Shown here in pieces: positions 35,875 to 45,104 of a stretch of DNA of 64,000 bases (its first letter is position 1; the number at the start of each line of letters is the position of its first letter). A program made the position numbers and the translations under genes. The notes beneath the pieces were generated by a model. That model did not search any database. It was not told the origin of the DNA and was given only the letters and a program-made list of their open reading frames with translations. Where the stretch lies: the NCBI GenBank assembly GCA_002307295.1, contig DBTY01000055.1:1-64000 (forward strand). The letters are read 5' to 3'. The DNA is from Ignavibacteriales bacterium UBA1304. Lineage in GTDB: Bacteria > Bacteroidota > Ignavibacteria > Ignavibacteriales > Ignavibacteriaceae.

Positions 35875-37302
35875 TTATTCGTTTTTCCCAGACCAGTCAG
35901 TATGGAAAAATTCGCCGCGGGGTTTATCAATTCTTTCGTAAGTATGCGCGCCAAAATAATCGCGCTGCGCCTGCAAAAGATTTGCCGGAAGCCTTTCAGT
36001 TCTAAAGCCGTCGTAATAACTAAGCGCGGAAGAAATAGCGGGAGTCCAAATTCCGTTTAACGCCGAGGCAGCCGCTACGCGCCGCCACAAGGTCTGTAAG
36101 CCCTCAATTTTTTCATTAAAGAATGGAGCTAATAATAAGTTTGAAAGCGAAGGATTATCATCATATGCTTCTTTTATTTTATTTAAAAATTCAGAACGGA
36201 TAATACAGCCGCCACGCCAGATAGAAGCGATAGAGCCAAAATTTAAATTCCATTTATATTCTACAGAAGCGGCGCTCATATGAGCAAACCCCTGAGCGTA
36301 CGCAATAATTTTTGAAGCGTATAACGCCCGCCGAACATCATCAATAAAGGCAGTTTTATCCCCTTCAAATTTAGGCTCTGGTCCACGTAAAATTTTTGAC
36401 GCTTCAACTCTCTCATTTTTCATAGCGGAAAGAAATCGGCCGTAAACGGCCTCGCTAATTAAAGTAAGTGGAACGCTTAAATCAAGAGCCGCAGCTGCAG
36501 CCCATTTGCCTGTGCCTTTTTGTCCAGCTGTATCGAGTATTTTATCAGTTAAATATTCCCCGTCATCATCTTTTACGGCAAGGATATAGCTTGTAATTTC
36601 TATAAGATAGCTGTTCAGTTCCCCTTTATTCCATTCGGCAAATGTTGCGCTCATTTCGTCGGCAGACATTTTAAGCAGATCGCGCATAATCAGATACGCC
36701 TCAGAAATTAATTGCATATCGCCATACTCAATGCCGTTGTGCGACATTTTAACAAAATGCCCCGCGCCATTTTCGCCTATCCAGTCGCAACAAGACAAAC
36801 CGTCGTCAGTTTTAGCGGCTATTTTTTTTAATATAGGTTCAACAAGCGGCCATGCGGCTTTGGAGCCGCCCGCCATTATAGACGCTCCTTTTAACGCGCC
36901 CTCCCCGCCTCCCGATACTCCCGCGCCAATAAACAGAAGTCCCTTTTCTTCCAAATATTTATTCCGTCTTATAGTATCATGAAAATTAGAATTGCCTCCG
37001 TCAATAATTACGTCTCCTTTTGCAAGCAAAGGGATCAATGTTTCAATAACGTCGTCTACAGGTTTTCCGGCTTTTATCATAAGCATGATCTTACGCGGCG
37101 GTTTAAGGGCGGCAATAAATTCTTCAATTGAATGAGCAATAATGATATTTTTCCCGTTTCCCAGTCCGTTTGCAAATCGCTTAATTTCTTCATTAGACCA
37201 GCTATAGACAGCCGCAGTTAAGCCGTTGCGTTCCATATTCAGAGCGAGGTTTCCGCCCATAACGGCAAGCCCAATTAATCCTACATCAGCTTGTTTATTC
37301 AT
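35875..37302 (-). CDS. gnd: 6-phosphogluconate dehydrogenase, decarboxylating
   Basis: 475 residues, normal for the long bacterial/eukaryotic form. NADP-binding GLAVMGGNLALNMERNG at the N-terminus, IIDGGNSNF, GAGVSGGGEGALKGASIMAGG, HFVKMSHNGIEYGDMQ (catalytic Lys), ILDTAGQKGTGKW and a C-terminal HTDWSG tail for the dimer partner. Makes ribulose-5-phosphate and NADPH in the oxidative pentose phosphate pathway. It lies 17 nt after pdxB in the same operon. Confidence 0.96.
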   Translation of the reverse strand: MNKQADVGLIGLAVMGGNLALNMERNGLTAAVYSWSNEEIKRFANGLGNGKNIIIAHSIEEFIAALKPPRKIMLMIKAGKPVDDVIETLIPLLAKGDVIIDGGNSNFHDTIRRNKYLEEKGLLFIGAGVSGGGEGALKGASIMAGGSKAAWPLVEPILKKIAAKTDDGLSCCDWIGENGAGHFVKMSHNGIEYGDMQLISEAYLIMRDLLKMSADEMSATFAEWNKGELNSYLIEITSYILAVKDDDGEYLTDKILDTAGQKGTGKWAAAAALDLSVPLTLISEAVYGRFLSAMKNERVEASKILRGPEPKFEGDKTAFIDDVRRALYASKIIAYAQGFAHMSAASVEYKWNLNFGSIASIWRGGCIIRSEFLNKIKEAYDDNPSLSNLLLAPFFNEKIEGLQTLWRRVAAASALNGIWTPAISSALSYYDGFRTERLPANLLQAQRDYFGAHTYERIDKPRGEFFHTDWSGKNE

Positions 37303-37319
37303 ATAATTTTTATCGGAGT

Positions 37320-38465
37320 TTATTCCGCCAGATTAAAGCCCAGCTCGGTTAATGTATTGTTTACTTCTTCGTTTCCGTCAATAGTCTTAACTTCATAATA
37401 AGTAAACTCTCTTCTTATTGGATAGGCGCCTCTTTGCGCTTCAAATGTAGCGATAGAATTACGTAAAATTTCATCGTCGCGCATTACGTCATATGAGGCA
37501 ACAATTGCTTCTTCAACAATTTCAGAATTTGTTTTCCCTTTGCAATCAAGAGTGATCATTTTTTTATTATCCGGCGCAGGTATTTCCGACGGCTGCCAAT
37601 CTGGAGCGACGCCTAAATTGAAATATCTGCTAACGCCCCGCACACAGGCGGCTGTTCCGTTTGCCTTTCCGTCAGACGAATATCCTGCTATATGCGGAGT
37701 AGCTATATCTGCAAACTCTAAAAGCCCATCATCTATCTCTGGTTCGTTTTCCCAAACGTCAAGCGCGCATGCGCTGACAATGCCGCTTTTAAGCGCATTT
37801 TTCAATGAGCTTGTTTCTATAACTGGTCCGCGCGATGAATTTAATAATATCTTGCTGCCGTTAAATTTCCCAAAGAAAGCTTCGTCTGCCATATGATATG
37901 TTTTATTAACGCCTTCTTTATTTAGCGGAACGTGAAAAGTAATTATATCGCTTAAAGAAACAAGTTCGTCAAGACTTGTAAATCCATTCTCCCCCTTGTT
38001 CCTTGCGCGCGGCGGATCGTTTAGCAGCGTCTTCATACCAAGCAGCTTAGCCGTTCTTGCGACCTTGCTTCCAACATTCCCAACGCCTACTATTCCAAGA
38101 GTTTTATCCTTTAAATCAAATTTTTTCTTCCTCGCAAGAGTAATTAGAGCCGAAGCGACATACTGCATTACAGAAGCTGAATTGCATCCTACTGCATTCA
38201 TCCATTTTATTCCGTTTGCGTTGCAATATGCTGCGTCAATATGATCGTAACCAATTGTAGCCGTAGCGATAAACTTAACGGCAGAGCCTTCTAATAATTG
38301 GGAGTTGCACTTTGTACGCGTCCTTATTATTAAAGCGTCTTTATCTTTAACTACAGCTTTTGATATATCAAAAGGGGCATAATAATAAACTTCAGCATAT
38401 GGTTCCAACGCGCCCTGTAGCATTGGTATTTTATTATCGACTGCAATTTTTATCTTATTTTTCAT
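37320..38465 (-). CDS. pdxB: 4-phosphoerythronate dehydrogenase (PdxB)
   Basis: 381 residues. D-isomer-specific 2-hydroxyacid dehydrogenase fold: NAD site GIVGVGNVGSKVARTAKLLGM, catalytic Arg in NSSRG, Glu and His in ENEPEID and TPHIAGYS. The C-terminal extension of about 85 residues (DUF3410 dimerisation domain) separates PdxB from plain 2-hydroxyacid dehydrogenases such as SerA. Oxidises 4-phosphoerythronate in DXP-dependent pyridoxal phosphate synthesis. Lies between a glycerate kinase and gnd, all on the minus strand. Confidence 0.9.
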   Translation of the reverse strand: MKNKIKIAVDNKIPMLQGALEPYAEVYYYAPFDISKAVVKDKDALIIRTRTKCNSQLLEGSAVKFIATATIGYDHIDAAYCNANGIKWMNAVGCNSASVMQYVASALITLARKKKFDLKDKTLGIVGVGNVGSKVARTAKLLGMKTLLNDPPRARNKGENGFTSLDELVSLSDIITFHVPLNKEGVNKTYHMADEAFFGKFNGSKILLNSSRGPVIETSSLKNALKSGIVSACALDVWENEPEIDDGLLEFADIATPHIAGYSSDGKANGTAACVRGVSRYFNLGVAPDWQPSEIPAPDNKKMITLDCKGKTNSEIVEEAIVASYDVMRDDEILRNSIATFEAQRGAYPIRREFTYYEVKTIDGNEEVNNTLTELGFNLAE

Positions 38466-38525
38466 TTATGTCTTTATATTAAATTTCGTTTCTGATTTTT
38501 AAATATCGCCGCGTATTACGCGCGC

Positions 38526-39641
38526 TTATCCTGCTATTATTTGCGCCGCTTTTTCTAAGCCTTCTTTAAATTTATTAATTGATTCTTCCCTGCTGCTAAA
38601 AAGTTTGCCAAGCTCTATTACCTTAACATCATAGTTCAGTTTTTTCAAAATGTTTTTATCCGCTGAACCCGCAATAAGAACGATATTTTTCTTTTGAAGT
38701 ATAGCTTCATTCAAAACTATCCCTGTAGCCTTGTTAAACATGCTTTGCCTATCAAAATTTCCTTCGCCTGTTAAAACAAGATCAGCTTTTTTAATCTTTT
38801 CTTTAAGCTTGAGTTCCTTCATAATAAAATCAGTTGAAGTTTTAATTTTAGTATTGGCAAGTAAAGAAAGCCCAACGCCGAGCGCGCCGCCGGCGCCAAT
38901 TTTTTCATCTTTTAAATTAAGACCAAAATCTTTATTAAGAATATTTAAAATATTTTTCACTCCGCTTTCAAGACAGGCAAGTTCGTTTTTTTTAACTCCC
39001 TTTTGCTCTGCAAAAAGATACGTAGTGCCGTTTTTACCGATTGGATTAATCAAGACGTCCAATACCAGCTCTATGCTCATGTTTAAACGGGAAGGGAGAA
39101 TAATTCTTTTCACTCTGCTAAAATTGCCTGGTATAACATCAAGACTTCCGCCTTGCGCGTCAATAAATTTTAATCCAAAAACAGCGCACGCTCCAAGTCC
39201 CAGATCGCTTGTGCCTGTGCCGCCAATGCCAATTGTAATTTTCTTTACTGAAAAATCATTTTTGTTTTTTTGTTTATAAATTTTTTCAAGCAAAACGCCT
39301 GATGGTTTAGAATTGTATTGCAATGGATTTCTGAATTCAGGCGGAATGTTTTTTATTCCTATTGCGTCTGAAACTTCAATATAAACTGATTTATCTTTTT
39401 GAGAATATCCCACTGGAACAAATTTATCGCCGGAGTTATAAACGCATGGCGTTTTAAAGCGTTTTAATTCAAGGTCAAAAACATTTTTGCATACCTGCAG
39501 AAACCCGTCTCCGCCGTCGGATAGAGGCAGAAGATCAATCTCATAGCGATGAAATTTTTTAAGATGCCAGTTCAATATTTTTGCAACTTCAACCGAATTG
39601 GCGCATTCCTTAAAACTATTTGGCGCAATTAATATTTTCAA
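38526..39641 (-). CDS. Glycerate kinase (GlxK/GarK type)
   Basis: 371 residues. Typical type-I glycerate kinase motifs: N-terminal KILIAPNSFKECANSVEVA, PLSDGGDGFLQV, IGIGGTGTSDLGLGACAVFG, AGGALGVGLSLL, DLVLTGEGNFDRQSMFNKATGIVL. Phosphorylates glycerate, most likely to 2-phosphoglycerate. Situated 60 nt upstream of pdxB; the shared theme is metabolism of short sugar acids. Whether it is specific for D-glycerate cannot be read here. Confidence 0.92.
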   Translation of the reverse strand: MKILIAPNSFKECANSVEVAKILNWHLKKFHRYEIDLLPLSDGGDGFLQVCKNVFDLELKRFKTPCVYNSGDKFVPVGYSQKDKSVYIEVSDAIGIKNIPPEFRNPLQYNSKPSGVLLEKIYKQKNKNDFSVKKITIGIGGTGTSDLGLGACAVFGLKFIDAQGGSLDVIPGNFSRVKRIILPSRLNMSIELVLDVLINPIGKNGTTYLFAEQKGVKKNELACLESGVKNILNILNKDFGLNLKDEKIGAGGALGVGLSLLANTKIKTSTDFIMKELKLKEKIKKADLVLTGEGNFDRQSMFNKATGIVLNEAILQKKNIVLIAGSADKNILKKLNYDVKVIELGKLFSSREESINKFKEGLEKAAQIIAG

Positions 39642-39952
39642 CGCTCCCTTATATCTGTTTATGATAAAAACACTGTTATACTGACTTCAAATATACAAAA
39701 AGAAACGTATTCTTGTTTTTACTTTATATTTTACGGCTTTGGAAATTGTTTTTATAATTAATTGTTCTTCCATTATTATTTTTATAGTATTTTTTTATAA
39801 ATGTAAAGTCAAAAACGATCAGAGAAACATTAAAAAATTTTAATATTACATTAAGGTTATCTTAATACAGTTTAGTTAAGTTAGAGACAGTTAATTTAAC
39901 AATTAATTAATAATTAACTGATAACAATAATATTTATAAGGAAATAAAAACT
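39642..39952. other. Intergenic region, divergent promoters not resolved
   Basis: 311 bp of very AT-rich sequence between glycerate kinase and the Lys-rich protein. It contains several TTAATT/AATTAA runs, including an inverted arrangement at about 39890-39920 (GTTAATT...AATTAAC), and AAGG 12 nt before the ATG at 39953. I see no gene or structured RNA. Confidence 0.3.
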
Positions 39953-40231
39953 ATGAAAAAATTAATTTTAACTTCAGCAGTTGCAGTTGCTATTTTATTC
40001 GGTAGCGTTAATCTTTCAGCTCAGGACGCAAAAGACGCAAAGAAAGTAGAAAAACCAAAAACAGAAAAGACTGTTAAAGCTGATAAGAAAGCTGACAAAG
40101 CAGAAAAAGCTGATAAAACAGAAAAAACTGAAAAGAAAGCTGACAAGAAAGTAAAGAAAGCTAAAAAAGCAGCTAAAGCAGCTAAAGCTGAAAAGAAAGC
40201 TGACGCAGCAGCAACACCTGCAGCAAAATAA
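39953..40231 (+). CDS. Secreted Lys/Ala/Glu-rich low-complexity protein
   Basis: 92 residues. Clear signal peptide (1-24, cleavage near LSAQ), then about 65 residues made almost only of K, A, D, E and T in imperfect 4-7 residue repeats (KADKAEKADK, KKVKKAKKAAKAAKAEKK), ending in AAATPAAK. No fold is expected other than helix or disorder. Its charge pattern recalls histone-H1-like tails, but the signal peptide sends it to the envelope, where it might bind anionic polymer or act as a spacer. It has a strong terminator and a clean start, so it looks genuinely expressed. Confidence 0.75.
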   Translation: MKKLILTSAVAVAILFGSVNLSAQDAKDAKKVEKPKTEKTVKADKKADKAEKADKTEKTEKKADKKVKKAKKAAKAAKAEKKADAAATPAAK

Positions 40232-40251
40232 TTAAACCTTCTTTTGAAGTA

Positions 40252-40281
40252 AAAGGAGAGCTTTTACTCTCCTTTTTTTTT
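40252..40281 (+). terminator. Intrinsic terminator after the Lys-rich protein
   Basis: AAAGGAGAG (40252-40260) pairs with CTCTCCTTT (40267-40275), followed by T5. Confidence 0.85.
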
Positions 40282-40370
40282 ACCCCTCTCCTATTTATAT
40301 AATTCCATATTAGCTTAAAATAAATTAAAAACCGAAACTATGTTTATCGGAATTAAAACCTGCTTTGCAT

Positions 40371-40406
40371 AAAAAAAGGGCTCTTGCCCTAACAGCAAAA
40401 GCCCTT
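40371..40406 (-). terminator. Intrinsic terminator of the T9SS gene pair
   Basis: Minus-strand AAGGGCT (40406-40400) pairs with AGCCCTT (40382-40376), followed by T5. Confidence 0.7.
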
Positions 40407-40426
40407 GTAAAGAGAAAATTCTCTTT

Positions 40427-43075
40427 TTACTTCATAAGCAGCATCTTTTTAGTAACGATATTAGAGCCGGATTGAAGTCTATAAATATAAGTTCCGCTTG
40501 CAAGTTTAGACGCGTTGAAATCATAACTATGAGTTCCAGCGCTTACATTCTGTTTATTAAGCAAAACTGCAACTTCCTGACCAAGAACATTATAAATTCT
40601 CAAGTCTACAACTGATTCGGCAGGTAAGCCAAATTTAATTGTAGTAGAAGGGTTAAACGGATTTGGATAATTTTGTTCTACGTAAAATTCACGCGGAATA
40701 ACATTACTCTTCACATCAGTAATGTTTCCTTTAACAAAAGTAATGTTAAAAGTATCAATGCTGGAAGTTGTTTCTGTTTCCGAGCCTTTTGCTTTTACAG
40801 TCCATTTAAGGCTAAGCGTGTCATGAACTCCCAACCATGCCAAAATCTGCTTTCCAGTAATAGAGAAAGTAGTATCGCTTAAAGCAGAAGAAGAAAATCC
40901 AATAAAGTTAGCAGCTTTGACGATATTAAATTGATAAGTAATTGCATCGCCGTTTAGATCAATAGATTTATTCCAGACCGCTGAAAACGTTTGTCCGGCA
41001 GAATCAACTTTAATTACTGAATTGTTTGCAGGAGTTTTGATATTGAAATACTTAGATGGCGGAAGAGCAATTTTTTGTTCTATATCAGCATAAGCGTTTG
41101 GAGTAATCTGGTATCCAGTGTTATAAGGAGCTGTTGTCGCATACTGAGTCGCAACTCCAGTTACGTTAATAGGATATACAGGCTCAACCTGTCCGTCAAT
41201 ATCGGTATCCTGATCAATTCTTAAAGTAATTGACTTATAGCCATCCCATATTGTCATGTTAGCGTCGGCCTTAGCGGCAGGCCAAGCAACAGACGACGCT
41301 GTTTTTGCAACGCCGTTAATTTTTATAAGCATGCTTTCATAATATTCAGGATTTTTAAGATATGTTTCTATATCCATAGATATAGGCGTAACCGTGTTTG
41401 AAGAATCGATTACTTTCACGTCTCTTTGTAAACTGTCTATTACAATTTGAGTTGTTCCGTTATACTGTGCAAGAACTCCTCTAGCGCTAAGTCTATATCC
41501 TATTTTGTAAACAGGACCGCCGCCAGTTACAGAAGCTTTTGTAATTACAATACCGCCGGTAGCATCCTGAATAGAATAGCTGAATCTATTAGCAGAAGCT
41601 ACAAAATTAACTGAATTTACAACGCCGACTACTGTAACAGTATCGCCTACTCTATCTGGCACATTGTCGTTATTGGCGTCAATTTTAACCTTCGCAATAT
41701 CTTCTGAAGAAAATACCTGAATTGTATTTAGGCTTGCAGTAGTATATGAATTTCTGCCAAACGGAGGCGCAATAATGGCAGTTTCTTCGTTTGAGTTTTC
41801 AAAATAAACTACGTTGCCTACTGCGTCTACCGCAATATCCGATCTTGATTGAGTTAAGTTGTTTTGAGGATCAACATAAGCAATTCCCTGATCTCTTGTA
41901 GTAGTAAGGTTCTTTACATAATAGATATTCTGTTTAGCAGTATCGCCGGAAGCGCGACGCGCAATTGTAAAATATAGAATATCTTTTTCAGGAGTAGAAC
42001 CAAAATAATAACTTGCTGTATTACCGCGGCCTACATTAAGAGTCGAGGTCCATAACGTATCTTTCATATGCAGAGTAGTTCCGGTATAGTTAAATGCAGC
42101 TATTCCGGGACGAATATTTACATTATCGCCTTTGCCAAAATAAGTGGCATATAATTTATTATCCCGTCCAAAAACAACATCCCAGAAAACTATGGAAGTG
42201 TCGCCCTGCAATACAGTACTTTTTGAACCGAAATAAGCAGCGTTAGCGCCAAGTTCAAACCCAAATACTTTGGAATCTGTCAAAGCCGCATTTGCAGCTA
42301 CTACGGCAATAAATTTGCCTCCGTTATTTTCTCTTATTCCAAGTCCATTAAGGTTCCATCCTGAATATCCGCCTGTATCTACAAGAGTAACGTTAAGAGA
42401 GTCTGTGCTATAACGTAGAATCTGCGAGTTATCTCTGCCGATAACATAAACAAATCCTTCATTATCAGCTTCAGAAGAATATCTTGCATTAGCGCCGCCA
42501 AGAGCAAGCCCAGTAGTAGTCAATTTTGCGGCTCCTTTAACGTCGCCCCACATTGTTCCGTCAGCTGAATGACGGGCAACGCCGGTTGCATATTCGTCGC
42601 CGCTGCTTGCAGCATAAATAAATCCAAAATTTTTCAACGCTGGATTTTTTATTGTAGTTACGCCCCTTGTAGAAATTGGAGGATTAGCGTCAAAAATCAG
42701 CGTATACTGCGAGTAACCGCTGTTAGCCGCAGTAACTGTAACGTTAAAAACGCCCGAAGTTACCGTGCTGCCGGATGTAGTCGTACCGTCCCAAACTACA
42801 ACAGTATCGCCCGCTACATAATTTAGACCGATAATTTTTTTTACTATAGTAGAGCCGGAAGAAATTGCAATCGTAACAGTATCGGCTTTATCGCTCAGTA
42901 CAAACCGGATTGCAGCTCCGGTTCCGTCATTAAATTTTCCATCAAACAGAGCGCTGCTGTTCGGCTGAGTAATTCTTATATTATGCGCAAAAACATCCGC
43001 TCGAATATCTTTTACGCACAATAACGTAATTGCAGCTACAAAGAACACTGAAAATAGTCTAACGATTTTCATCAT
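40427..43075 (-). CDS. Large T9SS-exported multidomain protein (FlgD-like Ig, propeller-like, OB-fold)
   Basis: 882 residues. Signal peptide about 1-27; FlgD-Ig-like domain (about 30-130; DGTTTSGSTVTSGVFNVTV); a long propeller-like beta region (140-460; FGFIYAASSGDEYATGVARHS, ILYFTIARRASGD); an OB-fold-like region (about 475-680; GDTVTVVGVVNSVNF, SIQDATGGIVI); a fibronectin/Ig-like domain (690-790); and the T9SS sorting domain (about 800-882; NYPNPFNPSTTIKF, LRIYNVLGQEVAVLL, GTYIYRL, TKKMLLMK). Start with GGAGG just upstream; either of two adjacent ATGs. Likely a surface protein, function unknown. Sits 16 nt after another T9SS gene. Confidence 0.88.
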   Translation of the reverse strand: MMKIVRLFSVFFVAAITLLCVKDIRADVFAHNIRITQPNSSALFDGKFNDGTGAAIRFVLSDKADTVTIAISSGSTIVKKIIGLNYVAGDTVVVWDGTTTSGSTVTSGVFNVTVTAANSGYSQYTLIFDANPPISTRGVTTIKNPALKNFGFIYAASSGDEYATGVARHSADGTMWGDVKGAAKLTTTGLALGGANARYSSEADNEGFVYVIGRDNSQILRYSTDSLNVTLVDTGGYSGWNLNGLGIRENNGGKFIAVVAANAALTDSKVFGFELGANAAYFGSKSTVLQGDTSIVFWDVVFGRDNKLYATYFGKGDNVNIRPGIAAFNYTGTTLHMKDTLWTSTLNVGRGNTASYYFGSTPEKDILYFTIARRASGDTAKQNIYYVKNLTTTRDQGIAYVDPQNNLTQSRSDIAVDAVGNVVYFENSNEETAIIAPPFGRNSYTTASLNTIQVFSSEDIAKVKIDANNDNVPDRVGDTVTVVGVVNSVNFVASANRFSYSIQDATGGIVITKASVTGGGPVYKIGYRLSARGVLAQYNGTTQIVIDSLQRDVKVIDSSNTVTPISMDIETYLKNPEYYESMLIKINGVAKTASSVAWPAAKADANMTIWDGYKSITLRIDQDTDIDGQVEPVYPINVTGVATQYATTAPYNTGYQITPNAYADIEQKIALPPSKYFNIKTPANNSVIKVDSAGQTFSAVWNKSIDLNGDAITYQFNIVKAANFIGFSSSALSDTTFSITGKQILAWLGVHDTLSLKWTVKAKGSETETTSSIDTFNITFVKGNITDVKSNVIPREFYVEQNYPNPFNPSTTIKFGLPAESVVDLRIYNVLGQEVAVLLNKQNVSAGTHSYDFNASKLASGTYIYRLQSGSNIVTKKMLLMK

Positions 43076-43091
43076 ACCTCCACAAGAATGA

Positions 43092-44555
43092 TTATTTCAA
43101 AACAATCATTTTCTTAGAATACTGATTGTTTTTAGTTTTTAGTGTATAGAAATAAGCGCCCGAAGCTAACCGGGACGCATCTAAAGTAACTTTATAAGTC
43201 CCATTTTGAAAAACTCTATTCTTTATTACTTCAGTAACCAACTCTCCTGTTACCGAATATATTGCCAAACTTATTTCCGATTCGCTCTTTACTGAAAACT
43301 CTATAGTAGTAGACGGATTAAAAGGATTAGGATAATTTTGTAATAAACTAAAATCAGACGGGGTTTTAGTATTTGTTTTTATTACGCTTGTGATTGTAAC
43401 AGGCACTGTAGGAAGCGTTCCGTTATATGTCCATTTATCCACCGCCCAGCCATAATATGACTGCGAATAAATATTAAAATTCTGGTCATAATCAACATTG
43501 TAAACTGAAGTATACCCGGAAGCGTTTCCCGGAGTAGTTCCGTTACCTCCCCTCGTTTGGTAACTTCCGGTCTTATCGTAGTTCCATTGCGCAACGTCAA
43601 TTGTATCTAGTATTGCGCCAGTATTCGGGTTAATTTCAAATATTTTCCCGTACTCATATCCAACGCCTCCCTTAAAATCCATCGCCGCAGTCATAAACAA
43701 AATATTTTTCTGATTCATATATTTCAACCCCCAGGGGCCTGGCGTTAAAATTGAATTATCCGAAGCAACTTTTGTATCTGTCAACGTGAAATTAAATCCG
43801 GAATAAAGCGAATAACCCGTAGAAGGACTTCCTGTATAACAGTATATCTTTTTATTTGTGTAATTTGAGGCATATATTAAGGTGCCCTTCGTATTAACAG
43901 TCACGCCTCTTATTTCTCCAGGATCAGGCAGAGTAATTGTATATACTGGCGGCGTATCAGACAAAATTCCCCAGTTGCCGTCCTCCTGAATACTTTTGTA
44001 TATTAGAATCTGTCCCTTAGTTACAGAATCTCCCGGCTGCGTAACATATACGCGGCCTGAAAAGTCAACGTCAATGCCCCATAGCCCTGTAGCTTTTGTA
44101 GTCATTCTATATCCTGTAGACACAATTGAATCTTGCGTCATTTTAAAAACCAAAATATTTCTATCCGCGTCGTTGTTAGCCACATAAATCAACGAATCCG
44201 GAGTCGCCGCAATATCGTATGCTTCAAGCATAGAAACAAAATCAAATCCATTTACCCAAGACATTTCATAACCCGCAGGAGCATATGCATAATACCCCAT
44301 CCTTCCTTTTGCAGAATCTGCGTTTGAATAACCGACTAAATAGCTTGTAGAGTTAGTTCCTCTTCTTGCTAAGGCCACAAATATATTCTCGCTTATCGTA
44401 GCGACTGAAATAGTATTATAGCCTATCGAATTGGGCTCATCATCCCATGTAGAGTAATCACATTTCCAATGCGCCCCAAAAGATTGAGCGTTTATATTTT
44501 GCGTAACAACAGAAATTAGGAGAATATTGAAGATAAATAAACTAGCGAACTTCAT
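43092..44555 (-). CDS. T9SS-exported NHL/propeller-like protein
   Basis: About 487 residues. The start is placed at 44555, where GGAGG lies 6 nt upstream and the signal peptide (MKFASLFIFNILLISVV) begins; the frame runs to 44606. The body (about 30-400) has propeller-like strands (DIAATPDSLIYVANNDADRNILVF, GIDVDFSGRVYVTQPGDS, GVTVNTKGTLIYASNY), followed by a T9SS domain (NYPNPFNPSTTIEF, LAIYSVTGELVTEVI, GAYFYTLKTKNNQYSKKM). It shares theme and spacing with the downstream protein, and the two probably form one surface complex or pathway. No enzyme motif seen. Confidence 0.85.
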   Translation of the reverse strand: MKFASLFIFNILLISVVTQNINAQSFGAHWKCDYSTWDDEPNSIGYNTISVATISENIFVALARRGTNSTSYLVGYSNADSAKGRMGYYAYAPAGYEMSWVNGFDFVSMLEAYDIAATPDSLIYVANNDADRNILVFKMTQDSIVSTGYRMTTKATGLWGIDVDFSGRVYVTQPGDSVTKGQILIYKSIQEDGNWGILSDTPPVYTITLPDPGEIRGVTVNTKGTLIYASNYTNKKIYCYTGSPSTGYSLYSGFNFTLTDTKVASDNSILTPGPWGLKYMNQKNILFMTAAMDFKGGVGYEYGKIFEINPNTGAILDTIDVAQWNYDKTGSYQTRGGNGTTPGNASGYTSVYNVDYDQNFNIYSQSYYGWAVDKWTYNGTLPTVPVTITSVIKTNTKTPSDFSLLQNYPNPFNPSTTIEFSVKSESEISLAIYSVTGELVTEVIKNRVFQNGTYKVTLDASRLASGAYFYTLKTKNNQYSKKMIVLK

Positions 44556-45104
44556 CTTGGCCTCCATTTTTTTAAGAATTTTAAAAGGAATTCTCGAAAT
44601 ATACAAATGTCGTCCTAAATGTCAAGAACACTTCCGGCTTTTCGCCTTACTTTTTTAGGAATTCTTATGTTTTTAAGTTAATTAATTACGTTTTCCGGTA
44701 ATCAATCCTTATTTTCGCTAATTTATTCCGTCATTTCTCTTGCTGCCTAATAACAGTTCTCCCATAATTGCAAGATCGCTTCAATAGCAAATTTACCTTT
44801 TAAAAACGCTTATTCTTTTAGTTATGCAGGTCAAGCGTAATAGCAATGATAACTTATTTATTTCCGAAATATAAAGCAAGCGGTTCTTATTGTAAAAGAA
44901 TTCTTATTATTAAAAAGTTAAATCGCTTTTGTCGTTTTTATGTATTTTTATGCAAATGAGCCTTTTTATTTATAGATAGCTTATTTGTCCTTTGTCGTTC
45001 TTATCTGCGCAACTATATTGCCTGCGTTAATTCAATAATTAAAACTTTTTTTGGGGGAAGTAAAAGTCCACTTAGAACTACGGTTATAAAGCCGTTAATT
45101 TATT
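44556..45104. other. Intergenic region, 549 bp, no gene seen
   Basis: AT-rich non-coding stretch between two minus-strand genes. The part near 44556 must hold the promoter of the T9SS pair, including a GGAGG ribosome-binding site at 44561-44565 on the minus strand. No repeats, terminators or structured RNA recognised. Confidence 0.4.

Noticed and set aside
39890..39920. GTTAATT/AATTAAC inverted pattern as an operator
   Set aside because: The surrounding sequence is nearly pure A/T and such patterns are expected by chance.
43382..43600. 72-codon frame inside the T9SS gene
   Set aside because: Alternative frame of the real gene on the same strand, with no start signal.
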